This document shows, piece by piece, positions 7,782 through 17,975 of a stretch of 26,828 nt of DNA (its first letter is position 1; every line of letters starts with the position of its first letter). The notes under the pieces are model-generated. The model worked only from the letters and a program-made list of their open reading frames with translations. It did not search any database and had not been told where the DNA came from. This DNA is from Selaginella moellendorffii (taxonomy: Eukaryota; Streptophyta; Lycopodiopsida; Selaginellales; Selaginellaceae): the NCBI RefSeq assembly GCF_000143415.4, contig NW_003314382.1, positions 432,438-459,265 of the forward strand, given 5' to 3'. The translations under genes were made by a program, and so were the position numbers.

Positions 7782-7973
7782 ATGGCATGAGGCCTCATGC
7801 CATCTTTGGCCCCTGCTAGCCTTTTGCCATATTCCTTATGCCTTGCTGCAATTGTATATATTTTTGTATGGGTGACTAGTCACGCACACAAAAATATATA
7901 CAGTTGCAGTAAGGCAAAAGGAATATAGCAACAGGCTAGCAGGGGCCAAAGATAGCGTGAGGCCTCATCCCAT
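7782..7973. repeat. 192-bp foldback (inverted repeat) with palindromic ends and centre
   Basis: Left and right arms (about 90 nt each) are near-perfect reverse complements about an exact centre at 7877/7878, where a perfect 12-bp palindrome GTGACTAGTCAC (7872-7883) sits. The ends are copies of the 22-bp palindrome (7782-7803 and 7952-7973). The structure resembles a MITE or foldback element. No coding capacity. Confidence 0.85.
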
Positions 7974-8009
7974 TAGTGGTACCACTAATGGCATGAGGGC
8001 TCATGCCAA
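7952..8009. repeat. 58-bp palindrome made of two 22-bp copies
   Basis: Copies at 7952-7973 and 7988-8009 are arranged symmetrically about 7980/7981, joined by a perfect 20-bp palindrome with centre GGTACC (7971-7990). Confidence 0.85.
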
Positions 8010-8057
8010 TTTTGTGAATGCGAAATTTCACGTGGGTGTCAATAGCATGTTTGAATA

Positions 8058-8079
8058 ATGGCATGTGGCCTCATGCTAT
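8058..8079. repeat. 22-bp palindrome copy
   Basis: ATGGCATG..CATGCTAT with centre TGGCCT. A further inverted pair, CAATAGCATG (8040-8049) and CATGCTATTG (8072-8081), overlaps it. Confidence 0.85.
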
Positions 8080-8091
8080 TGAGGTTGTTTG

Positions 8092-8160
8092 GTATGTTAT
8101 GATTTAGGCCATTCTCCAATCATTTTTTGTATGGTCTTAACTTCTTTTCTGCACTTTCAG
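8092..8160 (+). other. possible 5' UTR intron of gene B
   Basis: GTATGT at 8092 and a pyrimidine-rich tract ending CACTTTCAG at 8160, one base before the gene B ATG, look like a 69-nt intron. This is sequence inference only. Confidence 0.4.
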
Positions 8161-8161
8161 A

Positions 8162-11100
8162 ATGGCCTTCAGGGTTGGGGAAAAGGTTTACATTTTGAAT
8201 GGTGGGAAGAGAGTTGCAAAAGGGACCCTTGTGTCTATGGATCGGAACTTTGTTATACACTGTCAAAGGCAAGGCAATGCTGCTGTATCAGTAGAGACTG
8301 TCTTCGATGGGAATGTGGTCGCTATTGAACGAGGAGAGATGGTCGTCGGGGTAAATGTTGTTGTTGCCTTGAAAAATCTTCAAAAGAAAGCAGATGTTGG
8401 GGACAGCGCAAGTGCGACGCATGTTCCCTCTGTGGATCTTAAGAACCGTGCTACATGGATTCAGGCAAAAGTGTTTCTAAACAACCCCGAGGGGGAGGTG
8501 GTAGCTGAGGGCTTAGCCACAGTTGTCGATCCAAGAGATGCGGTTGCTAATCAAGAATTGGGCTGGGATGATATTGGAGTTGCGATTTTAGAGGTTGTTG
8601 ACACAGAAGAAAACAGTCTGACTATTGGAAGCATTGTGCGGTGGAAATTGAGGCACTTAGTGTTTGAGAATGTGAAGGATTCACAATCAAACACCACTAC
8701 AACTGATGACAGAACATCTCTTCATGGGAAAAGAAAGTACACCTTCCTAAAGCGCAGCCAAAGGGATCTGAGCAACGAACCGAAAAGGCAGAAAATGGCG
8801 ATGGAGGTTCGAATGGTCTCGACAGTTGCTTGTTGCAAGAGGAGGTGCTGTCAACATGCTGATTGGGATGCTATTGAAGAGGAGAGAGCAAGATACAAGA
8901 CATTGTCCTGGAAGGCAGCTCGCAATTTTGTGTATGAGGCATTACGGTCATCTGTTGATGCTTCAGAACATCAGGTGGGGGGCATGGTCTTCCAGAGGGG
9001 TTTGGTCTGCATGAAGGCATGGAGAATCATTTATGGAGTCCCTCGAACCACATTCTACAGAATCAAAACTGAGTTCGAGGAACAAAGGGTTCAACAGGCA
9101 GTCCATGGGAACGACGGTACGCACAAAACCAGGGGTCATGTTGTATATGGAGAGGCAATCTTCAAGAGGTTTGTCGAGACATGTAGCGAGCAGCAACCAC
9201 ATAAAACCCGCCTCTTGGAAGATGGAACACGAGACACCCAACGAGTTCTCCCTTCCATGTATACCAAGGGGGCCATATTGGAAGATGTGAATCGGGAACT
9301 CCAGAGTAATGGCTACAGGAAGCTGAGCCAATCTAGATTTAGTAGATTGTGGAGCAACAGGTTCAGGGATGTGAGTATAGGAAAGTACTCCAGCTTTTCA
9401 AAGTGTGACGAGTGCACTGCTATCAAAATGGCTTTGTCGAAGAATTCTTGCAGCGCTCAAGAGCGAGAGACGTTGGTTAGAAGGCGGCTCGACCACAACA
9501 TCGAGCAGAGAAGCTGCAGGACTGCATATTATCATAACAGGATTCTCTCCATGGAGAGACCTGACTCTTACCTCTGCATCATCCACGACAAAATGGACCA
9601 GAAAAAGACGTGCTTACCTCGACTCAATCCTGCCCCCAAGGCAATCTCTTCATCCATGCAGCTGCCTGTGTCTCTGTTTGGCATAATCGCTCATGGGCAT
9701 GGTGCCCAGAACTATGGGAACTTCTTTGTACCTCTATGGGGTGGCAGGGGTGCAAACATGATGATTGCGTCCCTAGCAAAACACTTAAGGTCTCTGCAAA
9801 GTGCGCAGACTGAGCTGAACGGCCAACCCTTGCATAAGGCCCTTGTCGATCGAACCCCATACAGGGTTCAGCTGGAGGAGGAGCAAAGGCTTGCAGTATC
9901 GCGTGGGGCCCCATGCCATCCCAGTGAATATGTTGGCCGTCAGATTGTAGGGTTATCACGTGAGGCCTCATGCCATTCCGACGAGGCTGGTCGCCCGGTG
10001 AATGCACAGCCTCATCCAAACGAAGCAGAATCTCAAGGAAGTTCTTGCGGCCGATGTGGCCTTCCACCCCATCTTCTGCTCCAAACAGACAATGCTGGCA
10101 GTGAGAACAAAAACATGTACGTCTTCGCGTACTTGGCGATGCTTGTTGCCAAAGGCATATTTGAAACGGTTACACTTGGCTTTCTCATGGTTGGGCACAC
10201 TCATGAAGACGTCGATGCCATGTTCAGTCACCTGGCAGAGTCCCTCCGGCGATCCAATGTCCTCACCCTCCCACAACTCTACGATGAATTCCAAAATTGC
10301 ATCAAAGGCACTGTTGAAGCTGCACTTCTGACAGAGGTTCCAGACTTTAAGGGGTTTGTAAGAGGCTACATCAGGGATGGATCCGAAACGCTGATTGGCC
10401 ACTCCAAGCCTCTTCAGTTTCATTTCAGCATGTGTGACGGTGCTCCAGTGATGAGGTACAAGATGAGAGAATGGGACACAGTGTGGCTGCCAGTGGACGG
10501 CATTGAACTCTTCAAGAGAGATCCCATAACTGGGGAACCTATGATTCCTCAGGGTTCCCCACGGCCGATGCACCCGGATGGACTCAAAGACCAGGAAAGT
10601 ATAGTGGCCGGGATTAGACAGCATATTGCCTTCTGGAAGAGGGGGTTGGTGTTTGGTGGAGAATCCTATTTTCAGAGGTGCAAGCCTTTGCTCGAATACT
10701 GGGAGAAGATTATATCTGCTATCCAAAATGGGCCGGTTGTATATGAAGAATTGGAAGAGTCCTTTTGGCCAGAACCCAGAGCACCAGATAGTAGCGGAAC
10801 AATGTCCTCTGGAAATGCAGTGACAGATAACGATGTTGAGGATCACTATTGTGGGCCGAGGAACAAGAAGCCGGATTCAGCATTCAATCCAGTACAGGTC
10901 TGCAAAGGAATGGTCGTGCTTGTCAGACCCAGTAATAAAAAACAAATGATATGGGTGGGGCGCTGCATCACTGATGCAGAGGAGGACGCGGAAACTAACT
11001 CCTTCAATGTAACTGTGGAGTGGTTCAAGCCAAGTTCCGGATATACGAAGGATTGCCTAGAAAAGAGATGGGTGCTGAATCCAAGGGATCCCAGCATGAG

Positions 11101-11297
11101 CATATCGGTGGATAATGTTGTGCATGGTTGGATGCGGAAGCAGAGTGCCACCATCACCTTGCCAGACCATGCAAGAGATGCAGCAAGAGCATTCATAACT
11201 CGGGTTCAAGGTGAGATTCATTAATATTCCTTTACAAAGTTTCTAATGTATTTTATTTCAAGGTGAACAATCCGAATCTGAATCAGAGGAGGCTTGA
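8162..11297 (+). CDS. gene B: DUF7869-like, RNase-H/transposase-like protein
   Basis: Exons 8162-11210 and 11263-11297 give 1,027 aa. The N-terminus carries two V-A-x-G segments (about residues 18-22 and 113-117) like those of plant En/Spm-type transposon proteins. Cys-rich patches follow (C224/C225/C229/C230 and C415-x2-C418). The core has IIHDKMDQ (D476), QTDNAGSENKN (D643) and GHTHEDVDAMF (residues 678-687), which I recognise from the DUF7869 family of algae, oomycetes and animals. These acidic positions are consistent with an RNase-H-fold transposase triad (inference). The C-terminus has a Trp-rich SH3/chromo-like stretch (about 913-985) and ends SESESEEA. Two translated 22-bp palindromes (residues about 580-606) lie just before D643. 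The frame is fully open, so it may be active or domesticated. The start is the first ATG after a likely acceptor. Confidence 0.75.
9898..9919. repeat. 22-bp palindrome copy, translated in gene B
   Basis: ATCGCGTG..CATGCCAT with centre GGGCCC, read in frame as SRGAPCHP. This is a different reading frame of the palindrome from that used in gene A. Confidence 0.8.
9955..9976. repeat. 22-bp palindrome copy, translated in gene B
   Basis: ATCACGTG..CATGCCAT with centre AGGCCT, read as SREASCHS, 57 bp after the previous copy and in the same frame. Confidence 0.8.
11211..11262 (+). other. 52-nt intron of gene B (phase 1)
   Basis: The donor is TTCAAG|GTGAGA and the acceptor is TTATTTCAAG|GTGAAC. Splicing replaces GEIH-stop with an acidic 11-residue tail. 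Size and phase match the gene A introns. Confidence 0.6.
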
Positions 11298-11370
11298 TAT
11301 AGTGTGTGAGGTAAAACAAAGATGATGTGACATATGCATTTACCAATCACACGTGCATAAATCTAATAAT

Positions 11371-11397
11371 ATGGCGTGTGGCCCATATTAATGGCAC
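11371..11397. repeat. half copy of the 22-bp palindrome
   Basis: The left arm is intact (ATGGCGTG, then TGGCCC) and the right arm is replaced by ATATTAATGGCAC. Confidence 0.55.
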
Positions 11398-11512
11398 ATA
11401 AACCCATATTGTGGGCTTACGTGCTTTATGTACCATCATTCCCTTGCAGCGTGTGTGTTGGTTTCCTTTTATAACACAACGAACTCCATATTTTAGGGTG
11501 AAGAGCGTTCTC

Positions 11513-11770
11513 ATGGCAAGCACAAAATCTGTAAGTGAGGCAGAAAAGGAGACGGAGAAGGAGATAGGTGAAGATGTAGAATATATAAGTCTTCCAAACT
11601 CCCCGTACTATACTCCAGGTGATCATTTTTCTGAACAAACGGCAACATTAACAACTATCGAGAATGCCCCAGTAACGTCAGAGACAACAATCCAAAGCAA
11701 AACAACTGACCCGGAGAAGGATGATAGTACCGTTGAGAGTACCAAAAAGGAGGTGTCCACTAGCGCTTAG
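11513..11770 (+). CDS. possible small Ser/Thr/Glu-rich protein (85 aa) or terminal exon
   Basis: An ATG at 11513 opens 85 codons ending at TAG/11770. The protein is hydrophilic, with EAEKETEKEIGEDVEYISLPNS near the start and a Thr/Ser/Lys-rich end. It has no domain, signal peptide or membrane segment. An acceptor-like TTTTAG precedes it at 11491-11496, so it may be the last exon of a longer transcript. A palindrome lies just after the stop. Composition is the only support. Confidence 0.3.
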   Translation: MASTKSVSEAEKETEKEIGEDVEYISLPNSPYYTPGDHFSEQTATLTTIENAPVTSETTIQSKTTDPEKDDSTVESTKKEVSTSA

Positions 11771-11777
11771 GCTTATA

Positions 11778-11799
11778 ATGGCGTGTGCCCTCATGCCAT
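11778..11799. repeat. 22-bp palindrome copy
   Basis: ATGGCGTG..CATGCCAT with centre TGCCCT, 7 nt after the stop of the small open frame. Confidence 0.85.
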
Positions 11800-11866
11800 T
11801 TACTTGATCACCAAATACTTTTTTCCCTTTGCACTAGTATATCTTAATACCGGTCTGAGAAATAGA

Positions 11867-11888
11867 ATGGCATGTGCCCTCAGGCCTT
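11867..11888. repeat. 22-bp palindrome copy, right arm decayed
   Basis: The left arm ATGGCATG is intact; the right arm reads CAGGCCTT. Confidence 0.65.
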
Positions 11889-12706
11889 TTACTAAATCAC
11901 CTTTGAAAGAAATGCAAGCCTCTATGTCGTAAAAAAAAGGTACTAGAGAAATTCCTTAATAATATGAATGTTATTTAGTTTCATGAAAATACACTAAGGG
12001 TCAAATGAGTTAAATGACTTCTCCAGACTAGCAATGCCTCTTGCTACACCTTCACAATTAGATTCGTTAGAAAAAGATAACATTGAATAATATCTAAATG
12101 TTCTCACCATTAAGTTATATGTCTGGCTAATAGGAATGATGTTCATCTTGGAAAGCTCACCACACGCTCAATGAACAAACAAATAGTGTGTGCGCGCATG
12201 CCATCGCTCTTCTTTAGCTTCAGATTCGGCTTGTTCACCTTGACAATGAGATTTATTATACAACTAGATGGACTCAGTCTGGACATAAGGTCACCGCGCT
12301 AGTCACCATGCCCCAGATATGTCTAGCCCCTGGACAAAAAACATATAATTTCACGTCATTTTCAAATACTTGAAAATTTGTACCTAGTCCCATTTTACTG
12401 AATAAATCCCACTTTAACGAAATAGAGCTTACTACAAGGAAATATAAACCACATTATAGTGGTAGGATATGCTAGAGCATTTTTATTAATAGTGACAGTG
12501 ATCTCTATATTTTCGAATGGGTAATAAAGATTAAGAGTGTAAATTGTGGAAGTGAAGGTACTTATATGTTTTAATATTTTAAAGTTCATCAAAACCTTCA
12601 TTTCTTCAATTTAAATTTCTTATATAAAACTTTTAGTTGATTGCATTAACTTACATTGACTTATGTTAGATTGAGCTCAACTTAATTTTGAACCATCCCC
12701 CCCCCC
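11889..12706. other. AT-rich non-coding stretch
   Basis: No gene is seen. The last palindrome copy in the window lies at 12183-12204. The stretch ends in a run of ten C (12697-12706), into which the retrotransposon block is inserted. Confidence 0.5.
12183..12204. repeat. 22-bp palindrome copy, left arm decayed
   Basis: ATAGTGTG..CATGCCAT with centre TGCGCG. It is the rightmost copy found. Confidence 0.7.
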
Positions 12707-12921
12707 TGTTATGATCCGGCGCAAAAAGACAGAGATCTAGTCGCCCTATACTATGCTATGCCACCTCTTGAGGTTCCTCACCACCCAACCACCCCCGAGC
12801 TACCTCAAAAGCTCCACTGCGCCGCTGTTCCACTGTAGTCCCTTACCCTAACATGCCTTAATATACCCTTGAGCCTCCCTTTGACCGATGTTGACCACGT
12901 AGTCAAAGCTGGCGCCTAACA
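12707..12921 (-). repeat. 3' LTR of the Ty3/gypsy element
   Basis: 215 bp, TG..CA ends. It matches 24794-25008 except for about ten scattered changes and one unrelated block of about 25 bp near 12,813-12,838. Confidence 0.92.
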
Positions 12922-12934
12922 ATTCTTCCCCCCC
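12922..12934 (-). other. polypurine tract of the Ty3/gypsy element
   Basis: The minus strand reads GGGGGGGAAGAAT immediately before the LTR, the expected plus-strand priming site. Confidence 0.85.
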
Positions 12935-12995
12935 AACAAAGTCCTTGTCCCAAGGACGAGTTGTACCGGTGATGACCCTTTCTGGGGAACCCTGC

Positions 12996-13672
12996 TCAAG
13001 CTCCTGGTCCATCTTCCATAGCCGTGTACATCAAGGAGGCATTGGGCCCGTCACTCCAAGATAGTACACCTTTCAACTGGCTGACATAAAATACCGGATG
13101 AATTTTCACCCCAGTTGGCAGCCGCACCTGATAAGCCGCTTTACCAATGCGCTCCAGCACTTCATATGGACCAGCATATCGATGACTCTTCCCTGTCCGT
13201 AAAGGCACCAAGGTGTTCCGCCGCTCACTTGACGGAAAGATCACTCGCACAAAGACGAGATCACCCACTTTATATTCCCGGAATTGGCGATGCTCATTAG
13301 CAAACTTCTCCGCTTTATCCTGAGCTGCTTGCAAATTCCATTTGCACACCACCAAAATCTCATCAAGTTCTGTGGCCAAATCAGTCGCCCCGGAATCAAG
13401 CTTATCTTGAATGTCCTTACTCAAATGCAAACCCAACTCCACCGCTGTTCGAGGATGCATTCCAAACATGGCAAAATAAGGACTTAGCTTGGTTCCACTG
13501 TGTTGGCTATTGTTGTAAGCAAACTGCACCAACGGAAGATATAGATCCCACTGTCCTTGCCTTTGACCAATGCTACAACGTAGCATATCCTCCACCACCT
13601 GATTCACGTGCTCGGTTTGCCCATCCGTCTGAGGATGATCTCCACTCGAGAGTTTCAAAGTCACTTGCATAG
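12996..13672 (-). pseudogene. integrase C-terminal part (Ty3/gypsy), separated by the nested insertion
   Basis: It contains HPQTDGQTEHVNQ, whose Glu is the third acidic residue of the integrase DDE triad. AYNNSQHSGTKLSPYFAMFG follows, then the GPYEVLERIGKAAYQVRLP and IHPVFYVSQLK motifs of the C-terminal domain. The frame stops shortly after; no chromodomain is visible. The rest of the integrase is at 21,107-21,746. Confidence 0.9.
13668..13672. repeat. target-site duplication CATAG (left)
   Basis: CATAG directly before the 5' LTR of the nested element; repeated at 21102-21106. Confidence 0.9.
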
Positions 13673-15383
13673 TGTGAGACACAAAATCCCTAAGCCCCAA
13701 AGTGGAGCCGGAAGGGCGCCACATGGTAGTTGCCAAAGCGAGAGCCAAACGAGCGTAACACGTTTGGACCAAAAGCTCCGACTTGAAAAGTCAAGAGCGG
13801 GAGTGGAACTCCCAACGAAGTGCTCGAGGAACGAGCACGAAGCGAGCAAAAGGCAAGGCTCCAAAAAGGGACCCAAAAGGACCAACACATGACACGTGGG
13901 AGTGTCCGAGATGGACTCGAGTTGGAGTCCGAAGTGGAGTCCGAGATGGACCCGAGTTGGAGTCCGAAGTGGAGTCCGAGATGGACCCGAGTTGGAGTCC
14001 GAAGTGGAGTCCGAAGTGGAGTCCGAGGTGGACCCGAGATGGACCCGAGTTGGAGTCCGAAGTGGAGTCCGAGATGGACCCGAGATGGAGTCCGAGATGG
14101 AGTCCGAGATGGAGTCCAAGATGGAGTCCGAGATGGACCCGAGATGGAGTTCGAGATGGAGTCCGAGATGGACCCGAGATGGAGTCCGAGATGGAGTCCG
14201 AGATGGAGTCCGAAGTCGAGACCGAGACCGGGACCGAGACCGAGACTGAGACCGAGATCGGGACCGAGACCGAGACCGAGGCCGAGGCCGAGGCCGAGAC
14301 TGAGCCCGAGCCCGAGTCCGAGTCCGAATCCGAGTCCGAGTCCGAGTCCGAGTCCGAGTCCGAGTCCGAGTCCGAGTCCGGAGCCTGAGAGGGTGAAAGC
14401 CCAAAGCGTTCGTCTCCCAAACCCTAGGGGGTTTGGTGAGCTCCGAAAGTATAGTAGGGGGAGGACTGCAGTGGAGCCAGTTTGGCCAGGAAAGGCCAGT
14501 TTGGCCCAGGAAGGCCGGACCCAGTGTTGGGTGATGAGCTGCCCACTGGGAAGTCCAAGATTAGAGTGAACACAGACCGACAAGCAGGGTAGCTTGGTGA
14601 AGTGTTCAAGAGCCGGCTCTAGTTCCCCCGGGAGATCGACTGGCCGATGCTCCCAGTCCAAGTGTGGGTGGCACTACCTACTTGGATACCTGGTGTGGCT
14701 CAACGAAACCCTCTCTAAGCCCATGGCTAGAGCACCCAAGGGCAGAAGGCGAGGAGAGTACCCAGGTGGCTCGCGTAAGGCCACGGTGTTCCGAAATGTT
14801 GTCCCAAAGGCCCAGACTGTGGAAAGGAAGAGGAGCAGTCCTCTGGGGTAGTGACCAAGGACACAGTCGTGTGGTGAGGAAGTCCCAGAGGACCGTGGGA
14901 CTTAGTGGTCGGGCCTGTGGGTCTCGATCCAGTGGCAGTGTTGGCAAACACGGCCAGGGGCAGAAAGGGACTTAGTGGGGACTGACAGAGGGATATTGGG
15001 GAAGGCTATTCCCCTTGTCGGTGGGCATCCTAAGGATGCTAAGGAGTGGATCTGAGATGACCACTCACGGATGGTTTGCTTAGTCTTGGAGAGCCAAGAC
15101 GGTGATGCAAGTGGTATTGGACTACCAGTGTGGCAAAGGTGATTGGGCATGGCCTTAGCGTAACGGGCTGCTATGTCGGTGGTACCTTTGAGTGTCGATC
15201 ATGGGATCGGACACGTGGTGCACTTGGACCAAGTGCAAATGTTGAGTGGCATGGATGCCATTCTCGGGGCTAGCAAGTCCCAAGTCCTGGATTGGACTTA
15301 TGGAGGTTGTGAATGAGACTCTTCCAAGTGGTCAGAGGTGTGGTTAAGTGACTAAAGTAGAATGGAAAATTTAGTCCCTTACA
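13673..15383 (+). repeat. 5' LTR of the nested element
   Basis: 1,711 bp, TG..CA. It includes the GAGTCC-type array (about 13,904-14,380) and a unique 1-kb remainder nearly identical to the 3' LTR. Confidence 0.92.
13904..14380. repeat. GAGTCC/GAGATGGA satellite array inside the 5' LTR
   Basis: The array has 12- and 18-24-bp higher-order units (GAGATGGACCCGAGTTGGAG-like) grading into GAGACC and then pure GAGTCC hexamers. It yields long open frames of simple dipeptides (SE, DS, GL, RT) on both strands, which are composition artefacts. Confidence 0.9.
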
Positions 15384-15386
15384 ATT

Positions 15387-15400
15387 TGGTATCGGAGCTG
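15387..15400 (+). other. primer-binding site (initiator-Met tRNA) of the nested element
   Basis: TGGTATCGGAGCTG starts 3 nt after the 5' LTR; it differs by one base from the usual plant TGGTATCAGAGC. Confidence 0.9.
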
Positions 15401-17929
15401 TTCCTTAGTCCGACTTTTATTGGTGCTCAAGTATATCACCACTGGTGTTGGCAACGGAAGGTCCGAGAAGTGGGCTTATCCTTGAGGAGTAGCAGGTCGG
15501 GAAGATATGGCTCTCCATTACAGTTCATGTGTGAACTTGTAGACAAGATGGTGGATAGAAAAGGGCCAATAATGGAACGACTTTGGGATCTTGGGAACAG
15601 TATATGGTTTTCCTCAAAGAGTTGAGGATGTGATCCAGATGAGCATTTGACTTAGCAAACTGGCTAATGTAGTTGTGGTAAACAACTACAGTTGGGATCA
15701 CGGGAAAGATAAAGACTCCAAAGCAATAAAGGAGTCACAAGATTTTCCTCATATAGTTGAGGTTGGTGCTCATGAATGTGAGACCAGAAGTAATGACCGT
15801 GGGAGGTCAAATACGGAAGAGGACTCAAGTCCTTGAAATGGTAGCCGGGGCTACCTCTAATAAATGCCGGAACAACCCAAGGAGTTGGGGGTGTATTAAG
15901 CGGATGAGTTGGTGTTCTCATCACATGGACAAGTAGTCCTAAGGGGCAAAGGTTGCCCCCAGAGAACAAAATCAAGTGTCGGAGTAACACTTGTGAAAAT
16001 AGTCCTTTTGAGTAGGACAGGAATGCAAGAAGTGTATTCCAATGAGGTAGTGCCTCACAAGTGGGACCTTATGGGTCTGTGGATTAACCAAGTCCAAAAC
16101 TGCTGAATGACTCAAGTAGAGTCAACGGATGGTCCTAAAAGGACTGATGGAAGCATTTGGACTGAGGTATGTTGTACCCCACAAAGGATGGGGGGGGATC
16201 ATAGGATCCAAGGATGAGAACAAAGGGTATCTCATCGATGGCAAAATGTGCCATGCTAAAGTTATGGGAAAGGTGTTCCCAGAAGAAAACAACTTTGACA
16301 TAAAGTTGTGTGTGACCTCTATGGTGCAGTGCTAACGGATGGTTGGCATGAGAAAGAGCGGTGTTGGTCTTGGCAAAGACTTAGACACGAAGGGGAAATA
16401 TCATAGAGGTAGACTCGTGGAGCTGATGGTGTGGAGACACCAAATGTGCCAAGGTGTGATACCTTGAGGCTATGTTGGTGGGTTCATGAGAACCCCTTGC
16501 CAAAGGAATCCCAATGGAAATGGGAATAGCATAGCCTAAGCTGCAGAGCATGCAGTTGGAGTATGGTGACCCAGATAATGATGGAGGTGTGAAAGCACCA
16601 AGCAATGAGTTGTAGGACTTGACAACTATGAGGCAACTAAGCAAGAGATGCAAAATAACTGGTTAAACGGGTAGAAGGTAGCTACCCAAGACTTCTTAAT
16701 AGCATAGGGAAGTTGGATATACCCTTACGGGGGATAAGTTGCTTGTGTTGCGATATAGTAAGTCAATGTCATAAAAGGAAATACTCATTGTCAAGAAAGC
16801 CATCATTGGGACACCCGAACACTCTAGAACACTAGAAGGTGGTGTTTGATGTCGCGAGGGCAATGGATAAAGCCCAAGGGACTAAGTCCCTAGCGAATGA
16901 TGAATAGAAGGTGCTATCCAAATGTCCAAGGTTGCGGAGACAGGAGAGGACTGTCTACCCGAGTTGGACAAAGCCAAAAATGAAATTTTGGCAAGGCTAG
17001 TGATGGGCATGTAAAGGCCCATAAGCAACAATGTAATCCCAGTGTGTGGGATTATAAGGTGAGCATACCCGGATTGAGGAACCACTCCCTAGGCTATTGG
17101 GTAGGTTCATCCCTAAGAATACTTGCTAAAGCATGATAGAAAGTGCAAAGCTATCCTCCTGGTCTGGAGGAGAATGACCAAAGGAAAGGTGTGAAGCCAA
17201 AAAGCAAGAAGTAAGGGGATAAAACTGAACCGTAGGAATTAAAGGGCATAACCAAGGTTGGTTATGCCAGCTGGGAGTGGAGAATCAAGTGGGGGCTTGA
17301 GGGTGTTGCCGCTAGCAACCGTGATGCCATGGAGAGTCTAAAATATGGAATTGTCCATGTTAGACTATGTGGCATTTGGAAGGCTTGCAAAAAGGGAGGC
17401 CTTAGCAAGCTGAGGGACAAAGTTCCTTCAAGGTTCCCAAAGACGATTCTAGGTAGCTTAGTACCTAGAAAGGCCAAGTGTAAATGGTTTATGGAACGCG
17501 CGAAATCAGAGTGGCGCAGCAGAAGCGTGGTCTTGAAGCTTGCCATGAGGCAAGGCTATCAAGGTTAGGGAAGTAGTTCCCAAGTGTTCAAGGAGAGGGC
17601 TTTGAACGAAAGTCGATGGTCAAGGACTTTCACGCTTATGCAGGAACCATGTTACAGTGGTCGGAGGACTTGCCAAGCGAGATTGGCACGTCGGGGGAAC
17701 AAATACCCTAGTTGAAGGTGATAACTTCAAAAAGGGTGGGCCATGGGGCCGAGCATGGAGGAGTCCATGCATGATCACAGACATGTCAAGTGAGAGGACT
17801 TGGCAGTGTGGAGGAACTAGGTTCCTAAGCTGTGATCTGTAGCACGCTTTAAAAATAAGTTGGTGCACCGGCGTGGGGAGTCACGCCAGGCATCTTGTGT
17901 GATGCCGTCTGTAGATGCATATACGGAGG

Positions 17930-17975
17930 TTGGGTTCGAGTCCCAACCCTCTAGTGCTTGGGTTCGAGTCCCAAA
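17930..17975. repeat. tandem T-arm-like hairpins
   Basis: TTGGGTTCGAGTCCCAA occurs twice (about 17,931-17,947 and 17,959-17,975). Each is a 5-bp stem with a 7-nt TTCGAGT loop containing the GGTTCGAGTCC B-box sequence of tRNA genes. No complete tRNA fold surrounds either copy. Confidence 0.6.

Noticed and set aside
9624-10846. Minus-strand frames of 147 and 292 codons
   Set aside because: They are shadows of gene B, which carries family motifs on the plus strand.
336-12204. CRISPR array
   Set aside because: The palindromes are irregularly spaced, lie inside genes and introns, and have no uniform spacers or cas genes.
12935-12995. Chromodomain at the integrase C-terminus
   Set aside because: The frame stops soon after HPVFYVSQLK, and no chromodomain-like residues could be read in the other frames.
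13661-14661. Long open frames on both strands (up to 323 codons) in the first LTR
   Set aside because: They are dipeptide runs (SE, DS, GL, RT) produced by a hexamer satellite that lacks stops in several frames; the second LTR shows the same with different lengths.
17930-17975. tRNA gene
   Set aside because: Only T-arm-like hairpins are present; no acceptor, D or anticodon arms can be folded around them.
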